Below, piece after piece: positions 1 through 8,813 of a DNA stretch of 64,000 nucleotides. Both the position numbers and the translations under genes were made by a program. The notes under the pieces were generated by a model. The model searched no databases. It was not told the origin of the DNA and saw nothing but the letters and a program-made list of their open reading frames with translations. Every line of letters starts with the position of its first letter. Positions within the stretch are counted from its first letter, which is position 1. This DNA is from Jiangella alba (lineage in GTDB: Bacteria; Actinomycetota; Actinomycetes; Jiangellales; Jiangellaceae), in contig NZ_FNUC01000003.1 in assembly GCF_900106035.1 (NCBI RefSeq), forward strand, positions 1,488,001 through 1,552,000. Direction: 5' to 3'.

Positions 1-473
1 TCGATGCCGTGCAGCCGGAACACGCCGAGGTGGTCGCCGGGGACGAAGTAGCGGGCTTCGTCGAACACGCCGTAGTTGGGCAGGTGGTACTTCGCCTGCC
101 GGGCCACCACGCGCCCGCCGTAGAGGACGGCGACGGCGTTCTGCGGCGAGCCCTTGGGGCGCCCGAGCTGGAACTGGCCGGCCGTGGCGTCGTCGCGGCC
201 CAGATAGCCGACGACGACGGCGGTGGCGCCGAGCCCCTCGCCGTCGAGGCGGGCCGCCAGCTTCTCCAGCGTGGCGCGCGATTCGTCGACGAAGGACGCC
301 CGCAGCGCGAGGTCCTCGACCGGATAGCCGGTGAGCATCATCTCGGGGAAGGCGACCAGGTGGGCGTGCTGCGCGGCGGCGTGCTTGGTCATGCGGACGA
401 CGAGGTCCGCGTTGGCCTCGAGCGCACCGACGGTCGGGTTCACCTGAGCGAGCGCGATTCTGATCTGCGGCAC
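1..473 (-). CDS. nadE: NAD+ synthetase (glutamine-hydrolysing), N-terminal part, cut by window edge
   Basis: The reverse strand from a GTG at 471-473 encodes MPQIRIALAQVNPTVG, then a nitrilase-fold glutaminase domain. The catalytic Glu lies in a VAFPEMMLTGYP motif, and a Lys in a RQAKYHLPNYGVFDE segment matches the family's catalytic lysine. In this family the domain supplies ammonia from glutamine to the C-terminal NAD synthase domain, which lies outside the window. The gene is divergent from glnA2 across 72 bp. Only about 157 codons are visible, so the synthetase assignment rests on the N-terminal domain alone. Confidence 0.85.
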   Translation of the reverse strand, partial: MPQIRIALAQVNPTVGALEANADLVVRMTKHAAAQHAHLVAFPEMMLTGYPVEDLALRASFVDESRATLEKLAARLDGEGLGATAVVVGYLGRDDATAGQFQLGRPKGSPQNAVAVLYGGRVVARQAKYHLPNYGVFDEARYFVPGDHLGVFRLHGI

Positions 474-545
474 GGTCCGAGCCTAATGCCACGGCCGTCA
501 CCGTCCCGCTACCCGGCGGACACACCCGTGGGGCACACTGGCGAC

Positions 546-1883
546 GTGGAGAAGCAGCAGCAGTTCGTCCTCCGGTCGCTGGAAGAGCGCGACATCCGGT
601 TCGTCCGGCTCTGGTTCACCGACGTGCTCGGGTTCCTGAAGTCGGTCGCGGTCGCGCCGGCCGAGCTGGAGAACGCGTTCTCCGAGGGCATCGGTTTCGA
701 CGGCTCCGCCATCGAGGGGTTCGCCCGCGTCTACGAGGCCGACATGCTGGCCAAGCCCGATCCGTCGACGTTCCAGGTGCTCCCGTGGCGGGGTGGGTCC
801 AACGGCACGGCCCGCATGTTCTGCGACATCCTCATGCCCGACGGCTCGCCGTCGTACGCCGACCCGCGGCACGTGCTCAAGCGCGCGCTCAGCCGGGCCG
901 CGGAGCAGGGGTTCACCTTCTACACGCACCCCGAGGTCGAGTTCTTCGTCTTCAAGAACCAGCCGTCCGGCGGCGAGGAACCGACCCCCGTCGACGCCAG
1001 CGGCTTCTTCGACCACACCGCACACGGCATCGCGCAGGACTTCCGCCGCGACACCATCACCATGCTCGAGGACATGGGCATCTCGGTCGAGTTCAGCCAC
1101 CACGAGGGCGCACCCGGCCAGCAGGAGATCGACCTGCGCTACGCCGACGCTCTGGCCACGGCCGACAACCTCATGACGTTCCGCGCCGTCGTCCGCGAGG
1201 TGGCGCTGTCGCAGGACCTCTACGCGTCGTTCATGCCCAAGCCGTTCACCGCGTGGCCGGGGTCGGGCATGCACACCCACGTGTCGCTGTTCGAGGGCGA
1301 CCGCAACGTCTTCCACGAGCCGGGTGCGGAGTACCAGCTGTCCAAGACGGCGCGGTCGTTCATCGCCGGGCTGCTGCGGCACGCGCCCGAGATCACCGCC
1401 GTCACCAACCAGTGGGTCAACTCCTACAAGCGGCTGCGCGGCGGCGGCGAGGCGCCGGCCTACGTCTGCTGGGGCCACAACAACCGGTCGGCGCTGGTGC
1501 GCGTCCCGATGTACAAGCCCGACAAGGGCCAGTCGGCGCGGGTCGAGTTCCGTTCGCTCGACTCCGCCTGCAACCCGTACCTCGCCTACGCCGTCATCCT
1601 CGCGGCCGGGCTGAAGGGCATCGAGGAGGGCTACGAGCTGCCGCCGGGCGCCGAGGACGACGTGTGGGCGCTGACCGACCGCGAGCGCCGGGCCATGGGC
1701 ATCGACCCGCTGCCGGCGTCGCTGGACGAGGCGATCGAGGCCATGGAGAACTCCGAGCTGGTCGCCGAGACGCTGGGCGAGCACGTCTTCGAGTTCTTCC
1801 TGCGCAACAAGCGGGCCGAGTGGAACGAGTACAGCCTGCAGGTCACCGCGTTCGAGCGGGCCAAGATGCTGCCGGTGATGTGA
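546..1883 (+). CDS. glnA2: Glutamine synthetase, GlnA2 type
   Basis: A 445-aa type I glutamine synthetase, which condenses glutamate and ammonia using ATP. The frame is open far upstream, but that part is antisense to nadE. The GTG at 546 gives VEKQQQFVLRSLEERDIRF, the usual GlnA2 N-terminus and length. Visible family motifs are FDGSAIEGF, the GAPGQQEIDLRY glutamate-site strand and NNRSALVRVP. It lacks the KDLY adenylylation motif found in GlnA1 of this window, so GlnE should not control it. In mycobacteria the homologue also lies near glnE. Confidence 0.93.
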   Translation: MEKQQQFVLRSLEERDIRFVRLWFTDVLGFLKSVAVAPAELENAFSEGIGFDGSAIEGFARVYEADMLAKPDPSTFQVLPWRGGSNGTARMFCDILMPDGSPSYADPRHVLKRALSRAAEQGFTFYTHPEVEFFVFKNQPSGGEEPTPVDASGFFDHTAHGIAQDFRRDTITMLEDMGISVEFSHHEGAPGQQEIDLRYADALATADNLMTFRAVVREVALSQDLYASFMPKPFTAWPGSGMHTHVSLFEGDRNVFHEPGAEYQLSKTARSFIAGLLRHAPEITAVTNQWVNSYKRLRGGGEAPAYVCWGHNNRSALVRVPMYKPDKGQSARVEFRSLDSACNPYLAYAVILAAGLKGIEEGYELPPGAEDDVWALTDRERRAMGIDPLPASLDEAIEAMENSELVAETLGEHVFEFFLRNKRAEWNEYSLQVTAFERAKMLPVM

Positions 1884-1887
1884 CCCG

Positions 1888-2589
1888 TTGATCGACGTCG
1901 TCGAGCACGAGCCGGGCTGTCCGCTGGACCGCTTCGGCGGCTGGCTGGAGGACGCCGGCGCGAAGGTGCGGGTGCTGCGGCCCTACGCCGGCGACGCCGT
2001 CCCCTCGACGCCGGGCGACGGGCTGATCGTGCTGGGCGGGCAGGTCGACGCCTACGCCGACGACGCGGCGCCGTGGCTGCCGGCGGTGCGGGTGCTGCTG
2101 CGCGCCGCCGCGGCGGACGGCACGCCGACGCTCGGGATCTGCCTGGGCGCGCAGCTGCTGGCGGTCGCGTGCGGCGGGACGGTCGATGTCGGGGCGGCGC
2201 CGGGTCGCGAGGCGGGCGTCGTCGACGTCCACTGGCGCCCCGAGGCGGCCGGCGACCCGCTGCTCGGCGGGCTGGCCGACCCGTTCCCCGGCCCGAGCAT
2301 GCACGCCGACGCCGTCGCGGAGCTGCCGCCCGGCGCCGTCTGGCTCGGGTCGTCGGCGATGTACCCGCACCAGGCGTTCCGGGTCGGCGCGGCGGCGTGG
2401 GGCGTGCAGTTCCACCCGGAGGTGTCCGAGCCGACGTTCGCCGGCTGGGCGGCAGAGCTGGGCGACGTCGACGCGGCGCCGGTGCTGCGCGAGCTGGCCG
2501 GCCGCGACGCTGATGTCGTCGCCGCCGGACGCGAGCTGGCCACCCGGTTCGCCCGCATCGTCGAGGCGGCGGGCGCGGACCGCCGCTAG
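1888..2589 (+). CDS. Class I glutamine amidotransferase-like protein
   Basis: A 233-aa protein starting at TTG, 4 nt after the glnA2 stop and probably co-transcribed. The GATase1 nucleophile elbow is seen as [13 protein letters not shown] (Cys about residue 75). The partner histidine and glutamate are in [12 protein letters not shown] near residue 175. Proteins of this stand-alone type resemble GMP-synthase glutaminase domains and gamma-glutamyl hydrolases. The substrate cannot be told from sequence; proximity to glnA2 suggests a role in glutamine or gamma-glutamyl metabolism (inference). Confidence 0.8.
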   Translation: MIDVVEHEPGCPLDRFGGWLEDAGAKVRVLRPYAGDAVPSTPGDGLIVLGGQVDAYADDAAPWLPAVRVLLRAAAADGTPTLGICLGAQLLAVACGGTVDVGAAPGREAGVVDVHWRPEAAGDPLLGGLADPFPGPSMHADAVAELPPGAVWLGSSAMYPHQAFRVGAAAWGVQFHPEVSEPTFAGWAAELGDVDAAPVLRELAGRDADVVAAGRELATRFARIVEAAGADRR

Positions 2590-2598
2590 GCTCGGACG

Positions 2599-3009
2599 GT
2601 GTCCAGGCTGCGCCGCCAGGCGCCGGTGCTCGCGGTCATCGCCGCGGGCGGCGTGCTCGGCGCGCTGGCCCGCCACGGCGCGGCGTCGCTGCAGGCCGAC
2701 GCCGGCACCGGCTGGCCGTGGGCGATCCTCGTCGTCAACGTGTCCGGCTGCCTGCTGATCGGCGTGCTCATGGCGGTGCTGCTCGACCTCACCGCGCCGC
2801 ACCGGCTGCTGCGCCCGTTCCTCGGCATCGGCGTGCTGGGCGGGTACACCACGTTCTCCACCTACGCGGTGGACACCCAGCGGCTGCTGGCCGACGGCCG
2901 GGTCGCCGCCGCCCTGACGTACTACCTGGTGACGCCGGTGCTGGCGCTGTCAGCGGTCTGGATCGGGACCGCGGCCACCCGGGCCCTGCGAGGAAGGAGA
3001 CGCGCATGA
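2599..3009 (+). CDS. crcB: Fluoride channel Fluc/CrcB, first copy
   Basis: A 136-aa membrane protein with four hydrophobic helices and the CrcB signature [12 protein letters not shown] near residues 84-95, plus the early [10 protein letters not shown] segment. CrcB/Fluc proteins export fluoride as dual-topology dimers. The start is GTG at 2599, 9 nt after the previous stop. Its stop overlaps the next start (ATGA at 3006-3009), and a second crcB follows, so the channel may be an antiparallel heterodimer. There is no room upstream for a fluoride riboswitch. Confidence 0.92.
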   Translation: MSRLRRQAPVLAVIAAGGVLGALARHGAASLQADAGTGWPWAILVVNVSGCLLIGVLMAVLLDLTAPHRLLRPFLGIGVLGGYTTFSTYAVDTQRLLADGRVAAALTYYLVTPVLALSAVWIGTAATRALRGRRRA

Positions 3010-3344
3010 CGCTGGAGGGACCCGCCCGGCGGCTGACCATCGTCGTCGGCGAGAACGACACCTGGCACGGCCGGCCGCTGTACACCGAGATCGTGCACCG
3101 GGCGCACGCCGCGGGGCTGGCCGGCGCCAGCGTGTTCCGCGGCATCGAGGGGTTCGGCGCGTCCAACCACATCCACACCACGCGCATCCTCAGCCTGTCC
3201 GAGGACCTCCCGGTCGCCGTCGTGATCGTCGACCGCGCCGAGCCCGTGCACCGGTTCGTCGACGAGGTCGCGCCGCTGGTCGAGGAGGGCCTCATCACCC
3301 TCGCCGACGTCGAGGTCGTCCGGTACGTGGGCCGCGGCTCGTGA
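3006..3344 (+). CDS. DUF190 domain protein between two crcB genes
   Basis: A 112-aa soluble protein, [20 protein letters not shown]..., matching the DUF190 family (PII-like ferredoxin-like fold). DUF190 genes are often embedded in crcB operons, as here, and are thought to be regulatory, but the function is not proven. It overlaps both neighbours by 4 nt (ATGA upstream, GTGA downstream), so translation is coupled and stoichiometry with the channel subunits may be controlled. The conserved [14 protein letters not shown] segment lies mid-protein. Confidence 0.85.
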   Translation: MTLEGPARRLTIVVGENDTWHGRPLYTEIVHRAHAAGLAGASVFRGIEGFGASNHIHTTRILSLSEDLPVAVVIVDRAEPVHRFVDEVAPLVEEGLITLADVEVVRYVGRGS

Positions 3345-3694
3345 CGCTGCTGCTGGTGGCCGCCGGCGCGGCGGTCGGCGCGCCGCTGCGCTACGTCGTC
3401 GACCGCTGGGTGCAGCTCCGGCTCGACGGCGCGTTCCCGTGGGGCACGCTGGTGGTCAATGTCGTGGGGTCGTTCGTCCTCGGCCTCGTCCTCGGGTCGC
3501 CGTCGCGTGACCCCGAGCTGGTGGCGCTGCTGGCGACCGGCTTCTGCGGCGCGCTGACCACGTACAGCACGTTCGGCTACGAGACGCTGCGGCTGCTCGA
3601 GGACGGCGCATGGTCCCGCGGGGCGGCGAACGTCCTGGTCAGCATGGGTGCCGGGCTGGGCGCCGCCGCCCTGGGGTGGACGCTGGCGTGGTGA
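3341..3694 (+). CDS. crcB: Fluoride channel Fluc/CrcB, second copy
   Basis: A 117-aa protein with four predicted membrane helices and the CrcB signature as [14 protein letters not shown] near residues 68-81. A Gly-Asn-type pore segment reads [19 protein letters not shown] at 3341 overlaps the DUF190 stop. It differs enough from the first copy to be an ancient paralogue, fitting a heterodimeric Fluc pair. A 29-bp perfect inverted repeat begins 14 nt after the stop. Confidence 0.9.
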   Translation: MTLLLVAAGAAVGAPLRYVVDRWVQLRLDGAFPWGTLVVNVVGSFVLGLVLGSPSRDPELVALLATGFCGALTTYSTFGYETLRLLEDGAWSRGAANVLVSMGAGLGAAALGWTLAW

Positions 3695-3708
3695 GCCGGC
3701 CCGCCCCG

Positions 3709-3774
3709 CCTTTGCAATGAGCACCTCTACGCACCACCCGGTCGAGTGGTGCGTAGAGGTGCTCATTGCAAAGG
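3709..3774. repeat. Perfect long palindrome, family A copy 1
   Basis: Arms 3709-3737 and 3746-3774 are perfectly complementary (29 bp) around an 8-nt loop. The outer arm contains TTTGCAATGAGCAC. The same outer arm recurs at 45007-45068, so this is a dispersed element rather than just a terminator. It lies between crcB and glnE, both on the plus strand, and could still stop crcB transcription. There is no T-run after the stem. Confidence 0.9.
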
Positions 3775-3829
3775 GCCGACGCCGGAGGCCCGGGCGAGGA
3801 CCGTCGGACGACGGCGGTAGGTTGGTCGC

Positions 3830-6800
3830 ATGTCTGTGAACCGGACGGAGGGCCGCGTCGCGTCGCTGGCCAAGGCCGGGTTCGCCGACACCGCCGCGGC
3901 GCAGCGCGAGCTCGACGACCCGCTGCTCGCCGGGCTCGCCGGCACCGACCTCGTGGCCGCGCTGGCCGCCGTCGCCGACCCCGACCTCGGGCTGCGCGGC
4001 GTGGGCCGGCTGATGGCGGCGCTCGAGACCGAGCCGCGACGCGCGCAGCTGCGGGCGCTGCTGGCGGACGACTCGCCGCACCGGCGCCGGCTGCTGGCCG
4101 TCCTCGGGTTCAGCTCGGCGCTGGCCGACCACCTCTGCCGGCATCCGGACCACTGGCGCGACCTCGGCGCGCTGGACCCCGGCGACCGGCCCGGCGCCGA
4201 CGCCGTCCGGGCCGCGCTGCTGACCGCCGTCGGGGCCGACCCCGCCGCCGCCGTGCCCGTCGCCGCAGGTGAGCAGGCCGATCTGCTCGACGCGCTGCGG
4301 GTGGCGTACCGTCGCCACGTCACGGCGCTGGCGGCGCTCGACCTCGCCGACCGGCTCGACGTCGCCGCCGTCGCCGCCGATCTGGCCGACCTCGCCGGTG
4401 CCACGCTCGAGGCCGCGCTCGCCGTCGCCCGGGCCGGGCTGCCCGGCAGCGCGCCCGACTGCCGGCTCGCCGTCATCGCCATGGGCAAGGCCGGCGGCCG
4501 CGAGCTGAACTACGCCTCCGACGTCGACGTCGTGTTCGTCGCCGAGCCGCCCGCCGACGCGCCCGACGACGCGACCGGCTGGCTGACCACCGCGACGACG
4601 CTGGCCACGGCGCTCATGCGGGCCTGCTCCGTGTACACCGGCGAGGGCACCATCTGGCCGGTCGACGCGGCCCTGCGGCCCGAGGGCAAGCAGGGGCCGC
4701 TGGTGCGCACCGTCGCCAGCCACGCCGCCTACTACCGCGATTGGGCGAAGACCTGGGAGTTCCAGGCGCTGCTCAAAGCCCGTCCGGTGGCCGGCGACCG
4801 CGAGCTCGGCCAGCAGTACGTCGACGCCGTCATGCCGATGGTGTGGACCGCGGCCGGCCGCGACCACTTCGTCGACGACGTGCACGCCATGCGGCGGCGG
4901 GTCGAGGACCACATCCGCCCGGCCGAGGCCGACCGTCAGCTCAAGCTCGGTCCCGGCGGGCTGCGCGACGTCGAGTTCGCCGTCCAGCTGCTGCAGCTGG
5001 TGCACGGCCGCGCCGACGTCAGCCTGCACGACGGCAACACGCTGGGCGCGCTCGCGGCGCTGACCGCCGGCGGGTACGTCGGGCGCGACGACGGCGCCGT
5101 GCTCGACGCCGCGTACCGGTTCCTGCGCACGTTCGAGCACCGCATCCAGCTGCGCGGGCTGCGCCGCACCCACGTCGTCCCCGACTCCGACGAGCTGCTG
5201 CGCGTGCTCGCGCGGTCGCTGGCGCTGCGGCAGCCGGCGGAGCTGGACGACGTCTGGCACCAGCAGGCGCGCGAGGTGCGGCGGCTGCACGAGAAGCTGT
5301 TCTACCGGCCGCTGCTGTCCGCCGTCGCGCGGCTGCCCGGCGACGGCGTCCGGCTCAGCCCCGAGGCGGCGCTGGCCCGGCTGCGGGCGCTCGGGTACGC
5401 CGACCCCGCGGGGGCGCTGCGGCACCTCGAGGCGCTGACGACGGGCGTGTCGCGGCGGGCGGCGATCCAGCGGACGCTGCTGCCGGTGCTGCTCGGCTGG
5501 TTCGCCGACGCCCCCGAGCCCGACACCGGGCTGGCCGGGTTCCGCAAGGTCAGCGAGGCGCTGGGCACGACGCCCTGGTACCTGCGGCTGCTGCGCGACG
5601 ACGGCGCGGCGGCCGAGCGCATGGCGCGCGTGCTGGCGTCCGGCCGGTACGCCACCGAGCTGCTGCTGCGCGCGCCCGAGTCGGTCGCCATGCTCGGCGA
5701 CGACGACGCGCTGCGGCTGCGCGAGCGCGGGCCGCTGGAGAAGGAGGTGCTGGCCGGCGTCCAGCGCCACGACGACCCCGTCGCCGCCATCGGCGTCGTG
5801 CGCGCCATGCGGCGGCGCGAGCTGTTCCGCGTCACCGTCGCCGACCTCGCCGCCGCGGCCCCCGTCGAGGCCGTCGGGGAGGCGCTGACGGCCATCGCGG
5901 AGGCCACGCTGTCCGGCGCGCTGGCCGCCGCCACCCGCGCCGTCGAGGCCTCGCGCGGCGGGCCGCTGCCGACCCGCCTGGCCGTCGTCGCGATGGGCCG
6001 GCTCGGCGGCCGCGAGATGGGGTACGCGTCCGACGCCGACGTCTTGTTCGTCCACACGCCGTACCCCGACGAGGACGAGACCCAGGCGGCGTCCGCGGCG
6101 CTCGCCGTCGCCAACGAGCTGACCCGGCTGCTGTCGCTGCCCTCGCCCGAGCCGTCCCTCACCGTCGACGCGGCGCTGCGGCCCGAGGGCAAGCAGGGGC
6201 CGCTGGTGCGGACGCTGGCCTCCTATGCCGCGTACTACGACCGGTGGGGCGAGGTGTGGGAGCGGCAGGCGCTGCTGCGGGCGGCCCCGTGCTGCGGCGA
6301 CCCCGAGCTGCTGCGGCGCTTCTCCGCCCTGATCGACCCCCTGCGCTGGCCGACCGCCGGCCTCACCGACGGGCAGCTTCGCGACGTGCGGCGCATCAAG
6401 GCGCGCGTCGAGTCCGAGCGGCTGCCCCGCGGCGCCGACCCGTCCATGCACCTCAAGCTGGGGCCCGGCGGCCTGGCGGACGTCGAGTGGACGGCGCAGC
6501 TGCTGCAGCTGCGGCACGCCTCGTCCGTGCCCGCCCTCCGCACCACGTCGACGCCCGGCGCGCTGGCCGCCGCCGTCTCGGCCGGCCTGCTGGCGGCGGA
6601 CGACCGCTCGGTCCTGGAGGACTCCTGGCGGCTGGCGGCCCGCATCCGCAACGCCACCGTCCTCGTCACCGGCCGCCCGTCGGACATGCTGCCCAAGGAC
6701 CCCAAGACGCTGGCCGCGGTCTCCCAGGTCCTCGGCTACGGCGCCGGCGAATCCACCCTCTTCGTCGACGACTACCACCGCTGCGCCCGCAAGGCCCGCT

Positions 6801-6838
6801 CCGTCGTCGAACGCCTCTTCTACGACGACGCCCGCTGA
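3830..6838 (+). CDS. glnE: Bifunctional glutamine synthetase adenylyltransferase/deadenylylase
   Basis: A 1002-aa GlnE with the expected duplicated architecture. The N-terminal adenylyl-removase nucleotidyltransferase has GGRELNYASDVDVVFV near residues 222-237. The C-terminal adenylyltransferase has GGREMGYASDADVLFVH near residues 724-740. Each is followed by a LRPEGKQGPLVRT repeat and a helical GlnD/PII-responsive segment. It modifies a tyrosine of GlnA1, encoded at 18.8-20.2 kb. Start ATG at 3830. A foreign island separates glnE from its usual partner glnA1. Confidence 0.96.
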   Translation: MSVNRTEGRVASLAKAGFADTAAAQRELDDPLLAGLAGTDLVAALAAVADPDLGLRGVGRLMAALETEPRRAQLRALLADDSPHRRRLLAVLGFSSALADHLCRHPDHWRDLGALDPGDRPGADAVRAALLTAVGADPAAAVPVAAGEQADLLDALRVAYRRHVTALAALDLADRLDVAAVAADLADLAGATLEAALAVARAGLPGSAPDCRLAVIAMGKAGGRELNYASDVDVVFVAEPPADAPDDATGWLTTATTLATALMRACSVYTGEGTIWPVDAALRPEGKQGPLVRTVASHAAYYRDWAKTWEFQALLKARPVAGDRELGQQYVDAVMPMVWTAAGRDHFVDDVHAMRRRVEDHIRPAEADRQLKLGPGGLRDVEFAVQLLQLVHGRADVSLHDGNTLGALAALTAGGYVGRDDGAVLDAAYRFLRTFEHRIQLRGLRRTHVVPDSDELLRVLARSLALRQPAELDDVWHQQAREVRRLHEKLFYRPLLSAVARLPGDGVRLSPEAALARLRALGYADPAGALRHLEALTTGVSRRAAIQRTLLPVLLGWFADAPEPDTGLAGFRKVSEALGTTPWYLRLLRDDGAAAERMARVLASGRYATELLLRAPESVAMLGDDDALRLRERGPLEKEVLAGVQRHDDPVAAIGVVRAMRRRELFRVTVADLAAAAPVEAVGEALTAIAEATLSGALAAATRAVEASRGGPLPTRLAVVAMGRLGGREMGYASDADVLFVHTPYPDEDETQAASAALAVANELTRLLSLPSPEPSLTVDAALRPEGKQGPLVRTLASYAAYYDRWGEVWERQALLRAAPCCGDPELLRRFSALIDPLRWPTAGLTDGQLRDVRRIKARVESERLPRGADPSMHLKLGPGGLADVEWTAQLLQLRHASSVPALRTTSTPGALAAAVSAGLLAADDRSVLEDSWRLAARIRNATVLVTGRPSDMLPKDPKTLAAVSQVLGYGAGESTLFVDDYHRCARKARSVVERLFYDDAR

Positions 6839-6865
6839 CCCCGCTCCGGCCGCGATAATGGCGGC

Positions 6866-7027
6866 ATGTGGGGAATCATTCTGCTCTTGCTCGTGGCCTG
6901 GCTGGTCATCTCGGTGCTGGGACTGGTCATCAAGGGCCTGCTCTGGCTCTTCTTCATCGGCGTGGTCCTGTTCCTGGCCACGTCGGCATGGGGTTGGATC
7001 AAACGGAACAGCGATGACGCTCGCTGA
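6866..7027 (+). CDS. Small hydrophobic membrane protein (53 aa)
   Basis: ATG at 6866 opens a 53-codon frame, MWGIILLLLVAWLVISVLG..., with two likely membrane helices and a basic tail WIKRNSDDAR. It lies 27 nt after glnE, and its last 14 nt overlap the start of the deaminase gene, which suggests translational coupling. Very small membrane proteins like this are common in actinobacteria. I do not recognise a family. The hydrophobic composition and tight packing support it being real. Confidence 0.6.
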   Translation: MWGIILLLLVAWLVISVLGLVIKGLLWLFFIGVVLFLATSAWGWIKRNSDDAR

Positions 7028-7490
7028 CTCCGCGCACCTCGAACGGTGCGTCGAGCTGGCCGAGGCCGCGCTGGCCGCCGGCGACGGGCCGTTCGGGTCG
7101 GTGCTGGTGAGCGCCGACGGCGCCGTGCTGGCCGAGGACCACAACCACGAGACATCCACCGGCGACGAGACCGCGCATCCGGAGCTGGCGCTGGCGCAGT
7201 GGGCCGGGCGGCACCTGACGGCGCAGGAGCGGGCCGGCGCCACCGTCTACACGTCCGGCGAGCACTGCCCGATGTGCGCCGCCGCGCACGGGTGGGTCGG
7301 CCTCGGCCGCATCGTCTACGCCGCGTCCAGCGCCCAGCTGTCCGGCTGGCGGGCCGGCTGGGGGCTGCCGCCCGCCCCCGTCAGCGCCCTCCCCATCACT
7401 GACGTCGTCCCGGGCCTGGAGGTCGTGGGGCCGGTGCCGCCGTTCGACGAGCGGATGCGGGCCATCCACGAGCGGGCCGTGCGGCGGTAG
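7014..7490 (+). CDS. Cytidine/guanine deaminase-family nucleoside deaminase
   Basis: A 158-aa zinc deaminase of the CDA fold. The first zinc motif reads TAHPELALA, where most members have HAE, so the His-x-Glu is kept but Ala is replaced by Pro. The second motif is EHCPMCAAAH (Cys-x2-Cys). Family members act on nucleosides, bases or tRNA adenosine; length and motif suggest a small-molecule nucleoside deaminase rather than TadA. ATG at 7014 lies inside the preceding small gene. A GC-rich hairpin follows the stop. Confidence 0.82.
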   Translation: MTLADSAHLERCVELAEAALAAGDGPFGSVLVSADGAVLAEDHNHETSTGDETAHPELALAQWAGRHLTAQERAGATVYTSGEHCPMCAAAHGWVGLGRIVYAASSAQLSGWRAGWGLPPAPVSALPITDVVPGLEVVGPVPPFDERMRAIHERAVRR

Positions 7491-7500
7491 AACGAGAGAA

Positions 7501-7534
7501 CCGCCGGCCGCGCCTCGAGGCAGGCGGCCGGCGG
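7501..7534 (+). terminator. GC-rich hairpin after the deaminase gene
   Basis: CCGCCGGCCG (7501-7510) pairs with CGGCCGGCGG (7525-7534) around a 14-nt loop, 10 nt after the stop at 7490. There is no U-tract, as is common in high-GC actinobacteria. It marks the end of the chromosomal glnE-deaminase block just before the island. Confidence 0.5.
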
Positions 7535-7559
7535 CTCCCGTCGGGGGACTGCCCTGCGA

Positions 7560-7735
7560 TCAGATGTCGTAGTTCTGACCGCACTCGTGCCTTGGCCTGC
7601 GCAAACGCCGAAATTCAGGTCCCACGGGCCGCGCTGGGGCCGCACATGGCCGCAGCGCTCGCACGTGGGCGCCGGCGGCTCGACCCGAGTTCGACCGTTT
7701 CGCGGCTCTGGTCGATGGCTGGGCATGACGCCGAC
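7560..7735 (-). pseudogene. Zinc-ribbon-like small ORF relic
   Basis: On the reverse strand one frame reads PAPTCERCGHVRP (Cys-x2-Cys). A second frame, shifted within about 40 nt, ends with RRLRRPRHECGQNYDI and a stop at 7560-7562. Joined, they would make a small protein with a CxxC...HxC zinc-binding pattern just downstream of the integrase. No single frame contains both halves, so I call it a probable frameshifted relic. The start is not defined. Confidence 0.3.
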
Positions 7736-7744
7736 TGTGCGCGC

Positions 7745-8470
7745 TCAGACAGCATCGTCGCTGTCCTCGTCGGGCTTCACGTCATCGACGAGCTCGTCGT
7801 CGTCCGGTTGTGCATCGCCCGGTTCAGGCTCCGGCGTCCGGTGCCCGAATACGGCGTCGACAGCTCGCTTGGTGCGCTCGGCACTGTCCTCGACGAGGTG
7901 GGTGTAGGTGCGCAAGGTGAAGCCGGGGTCGGCGTGACCGAGGTACTCGCTGAGGGCCTTGATCGACTCACCTTCATGGAGCGCTGTGCTGGCGTAGAAG
8001 TGTCGCAGGGCGTGGCTGCCGTTCTCGCGCGTCACAGGCACTCCGGCGCGCTTCAAGGCTGGCTTCCAAATGAACGTGTTGATGTAGTTCCGTCCCAGCG
8101 CCTTCTTCTCGCGGCTGTAAAGCAGGAGCGAGAAGGTCGTGGGCTTCTCATCCGTTCTGTCCCAGGGGAGCGTTACCTCGATCGGTGGGTAGGCGGTCAT
8201 GTGTGCGTTGATCGCCTCTAGAACGGCGTCGGGCAGCGGCACGTCTCGGACCTTGCGCCCCTTCGGGAGGCCGAACATCTGCTTGTTGCTGACCAACTTC
8301 ACCTGGCGCCGAACGTGCACCTCGCCACGCTCGACGTCGATGTCCTCGGGGGAGAGGCCGAATATCTCGCCCTGCCGCATCCCGAGTTCGGCACCGAGCC
8401 AGACCATGGGTTGGTAACGCGCCGGCAACTCGTCCCGGACGGCAAGCGGTAAGTGGCCCTTGGAAGTTGT
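7745..8470 (-). pseudogene. Tyrosine recombinase/integrase, N-terminally truncated
   Basis: The frame encodes only the catalytic domain of a phage/ICE-type tyrosine recombinase. The first Arg is in LGAELGMRQGEIF, the His-x-x-Arg box is SHALRHFYAST, and the second His and nucleophile Tyr are in LGHADPGFTLRTYTHL. An acidic tail follows. Typical family members have an arm-binding and a core-binding domain upstream (about 380-400 aa in all). Here a stop in frame near 8480 cuts the protein at about 240 codons, and a different gene begins there on the other strand. It is probably inactive and marks the island edge. Confidence 0.8.
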
Positions 8471-8492
8471 CGAGGATGGTCAAGGAGGTTTC

Positions 8493-8711
8493 GTGAGTGA
8501 GGCCTGGGTCGAGGCGGTCGTAGCAGCCTACCGCGACCGGTACAGGGTCAACTCGGACCTTCCCACAGGAGGGGGAGCGTCGACCGATGCTCAACGGGCG
8601 GATCGGCGGCGTGCTCTACAAGCCGCGCGGCGTGCCGCCGACAGCGCCGCTGAGAGGCCGCCGGTTGAGCTCGGTGTCGCCGCCGACTTCGCGGCCGTCG
8701 GGGCGCCATAG
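8493..8711 (+). CDS. Hypothetical protein (72 aa), island
   Basis: GTG at 8493 follows an ideal ribosome site AAGGAGG at 8482-8488. The product, starting SEAWVEAVVAAYRDRYRVNS, is charged and probably helical, with no membrane segment and no family I can name. It starts exactly where the truncated integrase ends on the other strand. Its strong ribosome site suggests it is expressed. It is the first plus-strand gene of the island, followed by a membrane-protein gene and methyltransferase copy 1. Confidence 0.6.
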   Translation: MSEAWVEAVVAAYRDRYRVNSDLPTGGGASTDAQRADRRRALQAARRAADSAAERPPVELGVAADFAAVGAP

Positions 8712-8813
8712 GACCGTCCTTGCTACCTCGATCCACAGGCGGCCCGGTTGGGCTCGGCGAGACGGACGGTTCCACCTATGCAGGATTCCTCGTCACCCAC
8801 CCCGGAGGTTGCG

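Noticed and set aside
9-545. N-terminal extension of glnA2
   Set aside because: This part is antisense to nadE, and the glutamine synthetase homology begins at the GTG at 546.
2500-2600. Fluoride riboswitch before crcB
   Set aside because: Only 9 nt separate the upstream stop from the crcB start, and no riboswitch-like fold is apparent.
2789-7243. Very long open frame on the minus strand across glnE
   Set aside because: It is antisense to glnE, composed of Arg/Gly/Ala-rich low-complexity sequence, and results from high GC at third positions. glnE has clear motifs.
7490-7745. tRNA gene as integration site of the island
   Set aside because: I looked for a cloverleaf and a TTCGA arm on both strands near the integrase and found none that folds.
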